DNA from: UWMA-0277 sp965183885
Lineage (GTDB): Bacteria > Bacteroidota > Bacteroidia > Flavobacteriales > BACL11
Assembly (NCBI GenBank): GCA_965183885.1
Contig: OZ238992.1
Span: forward strand, 1,054,001 to 1,118,000
Direction of reading: 5' to 3'
Length of the DNA: 64,000 nucleotides
Part shown: piece after piece, positions 26,529 through 34,434 of the stretch
Layout of the letters: each line of letters starts with the position of its first letter
How positions within the stretch are numbered: position 1 is the first letter of the stretch
The notes under the pieces: generated by a model
Told to the model about the DNA's origin: nothing
The model's input: only the letters and a program-made list of their open reading frames with translations
Databases searched by the model: none
Made by a program: the position numbers and the translations under genes

Positions 26529-27043
26529 TATATTTTCATTTCAAAATGCGGTTTATCTTTAAATGAAGTCCAATCGCCACCCCATGAAAAACCTAAACTT
26601 TTGCCTAGTTTTCCTATTTTATTCCAGTTTGGATTTTTCCAAATAGCCTTTCCATTTTTAATTTCTACTACATCAAAAGCAAGCCTTTTATTGTGAGTAC
26701 TTTCTCCACCTTTTTTATGGGTTATAATTTTACCAGGAGTATCTCTTCCTACAGCATATAGCTTGTCTTGTTCTGCATTACTTCTGTACCCTGAGCTAAT
26801 CCTTAATTTGATTCCCAACTCTTGTTCTGCTTTTATGATAAACTCCTTTACTTTAGCTCTAATTGAAGGATGTAGCCTTTCAATCTTAGCATCAGTTCTA
26901 AAGTCCCAAGTTTTTTCTTTTAAGTAGTTAATGGTGTTCATAGTCCAATTTTTAAGCTGTTTTCTTTTACTTATAATGATTAAGAGTGTTACTACTCCAA
27001 CAACAAGCCAACCGCTCTTATTAGGCTTAAAAACAAAGGACAT
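26528..27043 (-). CDS. Membrane-anchored M15-family peptidoglycan endopeptidase
   Basis: 171 residues. A membrane helix at 10-26 is followed by a D-Ala-D-Ala carboxypeptidase/L-Ala-D-Glu endopeptidase domain. Key residues: SGYRS, the zinc motif SxHxxxxAxD (STHNKRLAFD, His near 117) and a final PHFEM (His near 167), with WGGDW between. This is the fold of phage endolysins and VanY-type enzymes. The N-terminal anchor is unusual for a free endolysin and would suit a virion-associated or membrane-tethered lysin. It overlaps its neighbours by one base each in a compact operon. Confidence 0.88.
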   Translation of the reverse strand: MSFVFKPNKSGWLVVGVVTLLIIISKRKQLKNWTMNTINYLKEKTWDFRTDAKIERLHPSIRAKVKEFIIKAEQELGIKLRISSGYRSNAEQDKLYAVGRDTPGKIITHKKGGESTHNKRLAFDVVEIKNGKAIWKNPNWNKIGKLGKSLGFSWGGDWTSFKDKPHFEMKI

Positions 27044-27441
27044 TAGTCAATGATATTTTTCCAGTCTTGAAATTCATCAGGGTTGAGTTCTTTTCGCATT
27101 CTATCAGTTAGGGTTTCATCAAACTTTTGTTTGTAAGCAGTTGCAACACTTTCCATTTTATCTTTAGTTTGATAACCTAAGCGTTCTACAGCAGCTTCAT
27201 CTGTTCCATCAGTTTCTATGAGCCAAGAAATCCCTGAAGGGTTAGCAGCAGCTCTGTATTGTTGTGCAATTTGATTCACATCATTAGTTTCATTTTTGTC
27301 AAAACGAGATTCACGATATTTACGAATGAGTTTCTTAACTGTTCCTTTCAAAAAGAAGAAGGCTACAATTGAAATAATTGCAGTCATTACATATTTATTT
27401 TTAAGGACTTTTTTAGTGGTTTTGGTAAGTAGTGGTATCAT
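27043..27441 (-). CDS. Small membrane protein of the virus-like operon
   Basis: 132 residues with a transmembrane helix at about 18-34 (YVMTAIISIVAFFFL) between Lys-rich flanks. The soluble helical C-terminal region ends with MRKELNPDEFQDWKNIID. No family is recognised. Its start and stop overlap the genes on either side by a single base, showing strict operon packing with the M15 peptidase downstream. Confidence 0.7.
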   Translation of the reverse strand: MIPLLTKTTKKVLKNKYVMTAIISIVAFFFLKGTVKKLIRKYRESRFDKNETNDVNQIAQQYRAAANPSGISWLIETDGTDEAAVERLGYQTKDKMESVATAYKQKFDETLTDRMRKELNPDEFQDWKNIID

Positions 27442-27689
27442 TAGCTAAATTTTTGATATGCCTTTTGGGCTATGGATAAATAATCAGATATAGAAAGCTC
27501 TTTGCCTTCTTCTGGAGCAACCTCTTTTATAAAATCTACCAACTCAGGGCTTTCAACAATGACTTCTACAGCTTGTAAAAGATCATCGTGGGAGAGGTGG
27601 TCTTGCAAGTCCTGAAAGGCTTGTAATTTTTCTTCAAGCTCTGTTTGGCTATTGGCTTGTATCTGTAATGCTATCTTGTATGTTTTCAT
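27441..27689 (-). CDS. Small acidic helical protein
   Basis: 82 residues, acidic and largely helical (LEEKLQAFQDLQDHL). The start overlaps the 3' end of the preceding coiled-coil gene by 41 bases in another frame, which is common in phages. No family recognised. Confidence 0.6.
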   Translation of the reverse strand: MKTYKIALQIQANSQTELEEKLQAFQDLQDHLSHDDLLQAVEVIVESPELVDFIKEVAPEEGKELSISDYLSIAQKAYQKFS

Positions 27690-28632
27690 CTTCTGTTATT
27701 TCTGTTGGTTGTTCAATAATAGGGCTGTTGTCAATTAAATGTTCTTCCTCCATTGGGTAATAAATTATCTCTTCTTCAAAATTTTCAACCGCTTCCTGTT
27801 CTTCAATAGGTGCTTCATTTCTTAGTTCCTCTTGCTCATCCTCTTGTATCTCAAAAGCTACTTTAGTTCGTTTCGGTTTTTCTTTTTGGGTTTCTTTTTC
27901 TTGTTTTTCGGCTGTTCCTAAATTACTTGCTTTAGTTACAGCTGGCTTTATCAATTCCTTAAATACTGCTCCTAATACCGCAGGGGCTTGTTTTAAGTAA
28001 CCTTTCATATTATCTCTAATAGCTTCTTCTTTTTCTAAAATTTCTTGCTCTTTAATAGCAATCTGTTGCTCCCTGTCACTAATGCGGTTCTCTCTTTCTC
28101 CAAGCAGCATTTCTTTAAAACCTAGATTTTGCTCTGCTAGTTTATTGTGCATATCATTGCTCCACTTCTCTTCCTTAACTTCATATTCCTTGCGTAAGCC
28201 TGAAAGCTGTTGCTCCATTTCTTGCCTAAAAACATCATTTAGCATTTCAACTTTAGGAGCTGCCTTTTGCTCTGGAGTAGTTAAATTGATATTTACATTA
28301 CCATTTTTATCTACTTTGTGTGGCACTCCGTTAATACTAACCGTATCATCAGGCTCAGGCTCTAGCCATTCTATTGTTTCGTCTACTTTAATGAAAAAAG
28401 GCGGATTGTTTCTTGCTGATAATTCATTAGTACCATACTTAATTTGTATTTCAGCATCTACTTTATCTTTTATAATTTTATCAAGTAATTCCTCAAAGCT
28501 CTTGCCATCAGGATTATTTTCTTCAGAAGAACAAAAGGTAATCCCTTGGTCATCTTTGATAGACCAATAAGAATAACGAGCTACTTTCTTTTTCGCTAAT
28601 TCAGGTTCTATGTAGTTCTTCACCTTTTTCAT
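27649..28632 (-). CDS. Coiled-coil structural protein candidate
   Basis: 327 residues in three parts: a mixed alpha/beta N-terminal region (about 1-115) with YSYWSIKDDQGITFC; a long coiled coil rich in E/K/Q (about 130-215); and a low-complexity acidic C-terminal tail (about 245-327). A short helical stretch (YLKQAPAVLGAVFKEL) lies between coil and tail. It sits between the beta-rich small proteins and the membrane/lysin genes. Scaffold or fibre function would fit the shape but is inference only. Confidence 0.7.
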   Translation of the reverse strand: MKKVKNYIEPELAKKKVARYSYWSIKDDQGITFCSSEENNPDGKSFEELLDKIIKDKVDAEIQIKYGTNELSARNNPPFFIKVDETIEWLEPEPDDTVSINGVPHKVDKNGNVNINLTTPEQKAAPKVEMLNDVFRQEMEQQLSGLRKEYEVKEEKWSNDMHNKLAEQNLGFKEMLLGERENRISDREQQIAIKEQEILEKEEAIRDNMKGYLKQAPAVLGAVFKELIKPAVTKASNLGTAEKQEKETQKEKPKRTKVAFEIQEDEQEELRNEAPIEEQEAVENFEEEIIYYPMEEEHLIDNSPIIEQPTEITEDENIQDSITDTSQ

Positions 28633-28633
28633 C

Positions 28634-28975
28634 TTAGAATATTACTCTTACATATTGAATTAAGAAAGGCACATCAGCGTTGGAATCAACAGTTACCGTT
28701 CCCCAATGTGCCGAAATCGTATCGTTTACAAAATCAACAAATTCGCCTCCAGATTTATGGCAATTGCTCTCGTTGTAGTTCACAATTTTAGTTGCAGAAG
28801 TAAGATTAACACTAAAAGCAGAACGACCACTTAAATGGAAATTATGCACAAATACAGCTTCGTTTGCTGCTACTTCTATGCTTCTTGGACTACTGACTGA
28901 TTCATCAACTATGTGATAATCTGTTATTCCTCTATGAGAGAGTTCGTTTTGTATTTTTAATGTAAGTAAATTCAT
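28634..28975 (-). CDS. Beta-rich small protein, structural candidate 4
   Basis: 113 residues, beta-strand dominated, ending in a strand (FLIQYVRVIF) like its three neighbours. It is the last of four consecutive small beta-rich proteins encoded between 30520 and 28634. No database family is recognised; a viral structural role is inferred from context. Confidence 0.65.
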   Translation of the reverse strand: MNLLTLKIQNELSHRGITDYHIVDESVSSPRSIEVAANEAVFVHNFHLSGRSAFSVNLTSATKIVNYNESNCHKSGGEFVDFVNDTISAHWGTVTVDSNADVPFLIQYVRVIF

Positions 28976-28982
28976 AATTTAT

Positions 28983-29288
28983 TTATTGTATGATTAAATA
29001 AAGGTTCGTATTTTTTGTTGTGCTTGTTTTTTGTCGGATTGAGCCTCTTATGAAATTACTATTGCTGCAAAAAGAGATCATGCTATCTTTAGGGGCAAGG
29101 TGGATACTCTTATTAAGTGGCAGCCCCTCAAAAAAGAGTTTTGTTCCTCCCTTTACCGCTAGTGATACTTCAGTATTAGGGGTACTCATCAAACCTACTA
29201 TCTTTTCGTTTTCGTTTAACCGATGATGAAAAGCCTGTATTTGATTGGCTTGCATTTGTTCAGAATAGATGTTTACGATGCGTTTCAT
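28983..29288 (-). CDS. Beta-rich small protein, structural candidate 3
   Basis: 101 residues, predominantly beta (VGLMSTPNTEVSLAV, GTKLFFEG, NLYLIIQ). The start overlaps the stop of the previous gene by 4 bases. No family is recognised. Compact size and position suggest a sandwich-fold structural protein. Confidence 0.65.
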   Translation of the reverse strand: MKRIVNIYSEQMQANQIQAFHHRLNENEKIVGLMSTPNTEVSLAVKGGTKLFFEGLPLNKSIHLAPKDSMISFCSNSNFIRGSIRQKTSTTKNTNLYLIIQ

Positions 29289-29632
29289 TTCTGTAATGCT
29301 AAATAGATTCTAAGGGTGTAAGGATAGGTTTCTATCAACCCACCATCTTGATAGGCGATTTCTAACTTGTTACCATTTGCGGCAGCTTCTAAAGGAAAAA
29401 AACGCTGCGATGGAGCAACATTATTTGAAGATTGCAAAAACAACACTTCAAAACCTTTTGGTAAGATGTCTTTTCCATTAATAGCACAAGAAGTAAGACT
29501 GCTTCCTTGCGGTACATTGTCTAAAACGGCTATACCACTTAATAGGCTAAATTCTCGGTCTAGTTCCTCATTAATACGCACCAACTCATTAGCTGCTGTA
29601 ATCTCTTTTGTTATGACTTGTATCTTTTGCAT
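29285..29632 (-). CDS. Beta-rich small protein, structural candidate 2 (paralogue-like of the 209-residue protein)
   Basis: 115 residues: an N-terminal helix, then a beta domain with LLSGIAVLD, INGKDIL and a final strand YTLRIYLAL. The 209-residue neighbour has LTLSGIRVL, INGKKVF and FLKVFFEG in the same order, so the two may share one beta-sandwich fold (for instance capsid and minor capsid). The start overlaps the preceding stop by one base. Family assignment needs structure prediction. Confidence 0.65.
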   Translation of the reverse strand: MQKIQVITKEITAANELVRINEELDREFSLLSGIAVLDNVPQGSSLTSCAINGKDILPKGFEVLFLQSSNNVAPSQRFFPLEAAANGNKLEIAYQDGGLIETYPYTLRIYLALQK

Positions 29633-29817
29633 TAGGCTGTTGCTTCTTGGGTTTGTACTGGCTCAGGCTCTCCTACACCATAATTAAAGGCTTTAAAGGC
29701 ATTTATTCCTTTTGTTGTAGTTCTTACACTTTGGGTTAGTATTCTTCTTTCGCTAGGGCTTAAACTATTGATTGCATCAATAATCTCATTTACTAGGGTA
29801 CTGTCTGTATTTGGCAT
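29632..29817 (-). CDS. 61-residue helical protein of the virus-like operon
   Basis: A short helical protein (LVNEIIDAINSLSPSERRIL) with a disordered C-terminus. It lies between the 209-residue beta protein and the next beta protein and overlaps the latter by one base. No family recognised. Confidence 0.55.
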   Translation of the reverse strand: MPNTDSTLVNEIIDAINSLSPSERRILTQSVRTTTKGINAFKAFNYGVGEPEPVQTQEATA

Positions 29818-29890
29818 GGTTTTAATTTTTAAAGGGGTTGATTAATAGGAGAGCAGCAGCTTAATAAGACTGCTTACTCTCCCTTAAATT

Positions 29891-30520
29891 CTAGTTTCCG
29901 TACACTGTTGTTCCCTCAAAGAATACTTTTAGGAATCCTGGAACATCAGCAGGTAAGTTGATGTTGAACTCTATTGGAGTTTGTGGCTCAATAGTTTTAG
30001 GATTGTTCAGCATATACAAGCCAAAAGGCTTGGTTACATTAAATCCATAATGCCCATCAGAGAACCTACGCATTGGTTGTTTCTCAAAGACTTTTTTGCC
30101 GTTAATTTCCAGTTCCCACTCTCCATTTAAAAGTGCAGGAGGGAAAGGATATGTAAATCCTCCATCAATAGCCATACCATCATAAAGTACTCTAATACCT
30201 GATAAAGTAAGGTGTCTATCTTTCCCTAGTTTACCATTGTCGATATTGGTAATTCCTAATTCTTCTGGCTGAGAGAGTTTTATCATCTCTGTTCTTGTTC
30301 CTTTTATTGCTGCGGTAGCATAATAAGGAGCATCAGAAATTTGTGCTCTACCACTTCTTAAAGCCTGTTGCGTTGCTCTAGGCAGCTTGTGGATGCGTTC
30401 TAAAAAGTGTTTACGAAAGCGTGAAGCTCCGATTTCTTGTCTTGCAGATTTTCTTAGGCTTCTGCTACCTCTTCCATCTACCCCTGAAAGGATGATTTCT
30501 TCATTTGTTAAGTCGTCCAT
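29891..30520 (-). CDS. Capsid-like candidate: basic N-arm plus beta-sandwich protein
   Basis: 209 residues. The first 65 are helical and rich in Arg/Lys (RGSRSLRKSARQ, SRFRKHFLERIHK), like the nucleic-acid-facing arm of many small capsid proteins. The remaining 140 contain six to eight predicted strands (MIKLSQPEE, LTLSGIRVLYDG, EWELEINGKKVF, GFNVTKPFGLYML, TPIEFNINLPAD, FLKVFFEG), consistent with a single jelly roll. It follows the polyvalent protein gene and precedes three smaller beta-rich proteins. A major capsid role is my inference; no homologue was identified by name. Confidence 0.7.
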   Translation of the reverse strand: MDDLTNEEIILSGVDGRGSRSLRKSARQEIGASRFRKHFLERIHKLPRATQQALRSGRAQISDAPYYATAAIKGTRTEMIKLSQPEELGITNIDNGKLGKDRHLTLSGIRVLYDGMAIDGGFTYPFPPALLNGEWELEINGKKVFEKQPMRRFSDGHYGFNVTKPFGLYMLNNPKTIEPQTPIEFNINLPADVPGFLKVFFEGTTVYGN

Positions 30521-30558
30521 TGTATTTGTTTTTTAATGGGTTAATAATTGATAAATTC

Positions 30559-33438
30559 TTAAATAAGTTTTGCAGCCTTTTTCATTAGGTTGGAATACTT
30601 CGTATTAGGATGCTTTTTTTGTAATTGCTTGGCTTTTTTGTGCATCAAGCTTAACCTATCTCCATTACTTCTTCTTGAAGCTCTAGCTTTTTTAATGCTC
30701 TTAGTTGGTACTTTTATAATCGTTGTACTTCCTCTAAGTGCTGGGCGTTTTCTTCTTGTGCCTCCTAAACTTTTTTTAGCATTTCTTTTTCGAGTTCTAG
30801 CTCCTTTTAGTCCAGCAATGGAGCGTTTCTGTTTTTGCTTGTATTTATTCCAAGCAAAGAGCGATACTAAGGCTACTACGCCACCTACTCCAACTATCAT
30901 AATTTTCTTTTTATGAACAGTAAAAAAGTTTTTTGCTTTTTGCATAAATGTTGTATTTGGACTTGTTCCGTCTTCATTAGTGTTTGCAGTTCTCATACTA
31001 GGGGTGTCGTTATTTGGGTCAAAATCAGTTTCGTTAAAATCAGCATCCGTATTAGTGCTTGTGTCGGTAGTATTTGTAGTTTTTCCCTTAGCCTCTTTGT
31101 TCTTGTTTTTCTTTTTAAAGAGTTTCATAGGGTTAATTGCTGAAAGTATTTTTTTCATAAAAGCAATAAATCCACTTCCTGCAACGGCAGTACCAGTAGC
31201 TACAGCTCCTAATTGTAAGCCTGTCTTTTTTGCTGCTCTTCCTTTTACAACTGCCTTTTTGAACTTTGAAGATTTACCTCCTAATTTGGTATAGAATTTC
31301 TCAGCCTTTTTTCTAGCATTTACTAATTTTTGCCATTCATTCAAATCAAGATTCTTTTCTTGGGCTTGTTCCTTAGTCAAATAGCCATAAATCAAACGAG
31401 AGGCAATCTTGAACATATTGGTTTTTAAGATAAGAAGCGTAGCCCCCCTGATAGCCATAGTTGCAGGGTTGTACTTCACTACTGCTTTTACTACCTTTTT
31501 AATTCCTTTACCAATTTTCTTAAAAAAGTTCTTTAATCTAAATCTTCCTAAACCATCTACAGATTCATCAAAAACCTTTGATAAATCAATAGTATCAGCT
31601 TTGGCTAAATAGATAGGATCTTCATCATCTAAGCCGTTTAAAACATCGGCATCCAACTCATTCAATGATAAGAGTATCGCTTTATAGAAATTCTTGTAAG
31701 AAGAATTAGAACGGATATAGTCATTTAATAAATCTTCTCTTTCTGCTTCATCTTCAAAAGCATTCATTAAGTCCTTCATACGAGAAAGCTCGGCTGCTAC
31801 ATTTATTGTTTGTGAAAGTACAGTTGGCTGATTACTTTCATTAGCAAGTGTTGTTTTGGCTTTGTTAATCTCTGCTAATATTCCTCTTTCAATGATATTT
31901 GCAATATCGGCAGCACCATCTAATACGATGTCTGCTTCTTCTGCTGTGTGTACTTCTTTTAAGCCTTGTAAAAAGGAATAATCGAGTAAGCTATCATCTT
32001 GCTCATCTTCTTCAATTCCTGATAGGCTAAAAGGCTCGTTAATTTGTTCTAATAGTTCGTTTTTGGCTTCTTGGTCTAAGCCTGATAATTCTTGTAATTC
32101 CATAATTGTTAGTGTTTTTAAATCTTTTATCGGTTGGGCTTCAAAATTGAAGTGGGGAATTTCTGGTACAACATCAATCACATATTCATTGCCTAAATCA
32201 TCAAATGCTACAGGGTAGATGTGTTGAAAGTTGCCTTTGTTTTTATAGGCTGCAATCCTAAACTGGTGAGGGATGTTTAAGTTCAATAAGATTGAAGAAA
32301 TGAGTATCGTATAATCATCACAATCAATACCGCTATCTTTATCCTTTAAACTTCTTAATGGAGTACGTAATTCCTCTATGCCTTTAGTGTCTAACTTGTA
32401 CTTGGTGTTGAGCCTCATCCAGTTCCAGATGTTTTCAGAAGTTTGAGCGACAGTATTTCCTTTCAATGAAAAAGCTAAATCTGAAACGCTAGTGTAATCA
32501 CGCAGAACAATGTGTTTCATGTGAGTAAGCGTATCACTCAAACTAGCATTTCTTTTGATAGTGGTTCTGCTCGTTAATCCACTTAAGTTTATGTTGTCAT
32601 CAAAGAGTTGGAAAGCGTTTCTGATGATGTCTTGTATTAAAGGCTCTACCTTTTCTAAAAGTTCAGTTGATGGGTAATATTCAGTAGAATAATTACTATC
32701 GGATAGGAAGTGATTTGTCCATCCTTTTTCATTCATTAGGTAAGTAATGTAGGCTTCAAAGGTTCTTGCAAATACTTCATTTCTTCTGTTCCAGTATTCA
32801 GGAAGTATTTCGATGTTTTGATGGAAAGAAGTTTTACTTCCATCCTCCTCCCAAAAGAGCGTATTTAATAAGAGTTCAAATTGTTGTTCAAAGTAATTTC
32901 CGTTTTCTAAAACATCAGCATCTAATCTTTTTCTTGTGCTTCTACCTCCTGAAGCGAACTTCTGCTGTGTTCTGGTGTAGTAAGAAATTATGTTATCAAT
33001 GGCGTGTCCGTATTCGTGAGCAAATGCCCCAAATCCTTTAGTCTTGGTAATGTTGATTACAGCATGAGGTGTAGCTTCATAATGTGCAGCAGCTCCACCT
33101 TTTCCTCTTGCTCCTAATGCTATGGAAAGCTTTTTGTTTAAACCTACTGCTTTAGCAGGCACACCAAAGAGATGGGAGAGGTGGAATAAAGATAGCATAG
33201 CACCATAAAGGAAGTTTCCTCTATCTTCTTGATTCATCCAGTTGCCATACTCTATACTTCTTAAATTAAAGTGTTGTTGTGCAGTAGGCGTATCCAATAA
33301 AAAAGGTTGAAATACCATAATATTTTCATCCGTTACCTGTTGGGTGTCAATATCAATTTCATTCAGCCAATGCTTATCTATTCTTCCACCTTGAACCAAA
33401 ACGCCTGCATCTTCATATTTTCCTAGTTCTCCTATCAT
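30559..33438 (-). CDS. Polyvalent protein: LPD1 zincin-like domain + transglutaminase-like domain + membrane/basic tail
   Basis: 959 residues. Residues about 50-275 match the LPD1 domain of phage and plasmid polyvalent proteins: ALGARGKGGAAAHYE, the zinc motif HEYGH (141-145) and EVFARTFEAY (221-230) supplying a third ligand. Residues about 335-430 form a transglutaminase-like domain with Cys373 (DCDDYT), His406 (HIYPVAF) and Asp422 (IDVVPE). Then come a helical region, several hydrophobic segments, one clear membrane helix near 865-885 (MIVGVGGVVALVSLFAW) and a strongly basic C-terminus. LPD1 proteins are thought to enter the host with the invading DNA. The gene overlaps the previous one by 4 bases. 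Confidence 0.85.
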   Translation of the reverse strand: MIGELGKYEDAGVLVQGGRIDKHWLNEIDIDTQQVTDENIMVFQPFLLDTPTAQQHFNLRSIEYGNWMNQEDRGNFLYGAMLSLFHLSHLFGVPAKAVGLNKKLSIALGARGKGGAAAHYEATPHAVINITKTKGFGAFAHEYGHAIDNIISYYTRTQQKFASGGRSTRKRLDADVLENGNYFEQQFELLLNTLFWEEDGSKTSFHQNIEILPEYWNRRNEVFARTFEAYITYLMNEKGWTNHFLSDSNYSTEYYPSTELLEKVEPLIQDIIRNAFQLFDDNINLSGLTSRTTIKRNASLSDTLTHMKHIVLRDYTSVSDLAFSLKGNTVAQTSENIWNWMRLNTKYKLDTKGIEELRTPLRSLKDKDSGIDCDDYTILISSILLNLNIPHQFRIAAYKNKGNFQHIYPVAFDDLGNEYVIDVVPEIPHFNFEAQPIKDLKTLTIMELQELSGLDQEAKNELLEQINEPFSLSGIEEDEQDDSLLDYSFLQGLKEVHTAEEADIVLDGAADIANIIERGILAEINKAKTTLANESNQPTVLSQTINVAAELSRMKDLMNAFEDEAEREDLLNDYIRSNSSYKNFYKAILLSLNELDADVLNGLDDEDPIYLAKADTIDLSKVFDESVDGLGRFRLKNFFKKIGKGIKKVVKAVVKYNPATMAIRGATLLILKTNMFKIASRLIYGYLTKEQAQEKNLDLNEWQKLVNARKKAEKFYTKLGGKSSKFKKAVVKGRAAKKTGLQLGAVATGTAVAGSGFIAFMKKILSAINPMKLFKKKNKNKEAKGKTTNTTDTSTNTDADFNETDFDPNNDTPSMRTANTNEDGTSPNTTFMQKAKNFFTVHKKKIMIVGVGGVVALVSLFAWNKYKQKQKRSIAGLKGARTRKRNAKKSLGGTRRKRPALRGSTTIIKVPTKSIKKARASRRSNGDRLSLMHKKAKQLQKKHPNTKYSNLMKKAAKLI

Positions 33439-33722
33439 TGCTTATGTAGTCTTTGATTTAAAGCGGCTATTTGTGCAGTTTGCTTATTGATTCTTGAAGT
33501 ATTGCTTTTTACATCTTCTTTAAGTTCAGTAATATCGGTTTCGATGCTCTTTTCTATTTGCATTTGAATACCTACAATGAGCTGTCGCATTTGATTTGTA
33601 TAGTCGGTAAGCTCCCCAATGAGGCGTTTAAATTCTCGGTGTACTGTTTTAAGCCAGTAGCCCACCAATCCAATCAGTGCGGAAATCATAACAGAGGTAA
33701 TAATTAAAAATATCTTTTCCAT
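33435..33722 (-). CDS. Single-pass membrane coiled-coil protein
   Basis: 95 residues: an N-terminal membrane helix (IFLIITSVMISALIGLVGYWL) and a coiled coil (about 25-90). The shape resembles some phage holin-associated or membrane-tethered proteins, but nothing proves that. It abuts the preceding gene and overlaps the 959-residue gene by 4 bases. Confidence 0.65.
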   Translation of the reverse strand: MEKIFLIITSVMISALIGLVGYWLKTVHREFKRLIGELTDYTNQMRQLIVGIQMQIEKSIETDITELKEDVKSNTSRINKQTAQIAALNQRLHKQ

Positions 33723-34226
33723 TTATACCGCTAGTGTTTCGTTAATATCAATAGTAAATCCATCAGCATCTACAAAACCTTTTAACTTGATGTTAAAGCC
33801 ATATTTTCCAGTTCCCTTTTTTCTTAACCCTACATTAGCATAACCTCCAGATTCCATAATTAAGGCATTGAGTTCTTGCGAGGAAATACTATAAGTAAGG
33901 GGTAAAATGGTATTTTTATTAGCAGCAATAACTACTTTGTTTTTAAGGGGGGTTGTTTGCTCTGCTATGAGTTTGCCTTCAGTATTAAAAACATCTACAT
34001 TGATTTGTGAGATGTTGAAGATAGAGGGAGAGAAGTTACCTAAAGCTATATTGATATTCAAATCAATGTCAGAGATAAAGGAAGAAAGGTCGAAGTCTTG
34101 AACACTAATACTGTCTACGCCAACCTTTAAGCGGTTAGCGTGGTTGTATTTGTTGTAATATCCCCAACCTTTCTTTCCAATGAACAAAAGAGCAATAATA
34201 AATGGAAGCACTATGAGTTTTTTCAT
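33723..34226 (-). CDS. Exported LEA2-like beta-sandwich protein
   Basis: 167 residues: an N-terminal membrane/signal segment (LIVLPFIIALLFIG) and a beta-sandwich with alternating strands (SSFISDIDLNINIALGN, INVDVFN, GFNIKLKGFVDA) resembling LEA type 2 domains. It is the first gene of the long minus-strand operon; its promoter must lie in 34227-34434. A virion-membrane or envelope-contact function is possible but unproven. Confidence 0.7.
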   Translation of the reverse strand: MKKLIVLPFIIALLFIGKKGWGYYNKYNHANRLKVGVDSISVQDFDLSSFISDIDLNINIALGNFSPSIFNISQINVDVFNTEGKLIAEQTTPLKNKVVIAANKNTILPLTYSISSQELNALIMESGGYANVGLRKKGTGKYGFNIKLKGFVDADGFTIDINETLAV

Positions 34227-34434
34227 GGTGCAAATATGTGAGGGTCTGAATTAGCACTTTCCCGTTAAAGCCCATTCGCGCACCTAAACGCACCTTAAAG
34301 CTACTTCGAGTACTTTCGAGCTACTAAAAAGTAGGTTTTTTAACATTTCGTCAATAACTTTATTTAAGATTCATTCAAAAATATTAGGTTTTAGGAGTGT
34401 TTCTTGTTAAACTTGTAGGGAACTATAAAAAATA
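34227..34434. promoter_or_regulatory. Divergent regulatory region of the element with short repeats
   Basis: This gap separates the minus-strand structural operon from the plus-strand NTPase gene. It contains CGCACCT twice about 11 bases apart, the related pair CTTCGAG and CTTTCGAGC, and a small hairpin CTACT-AAAA-AGTAG followed by GTTTTTT. Such clusters suggest operators for an element-encoded regulator. No canonical TAnnTTTG box was found. Confidence 0.4.
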
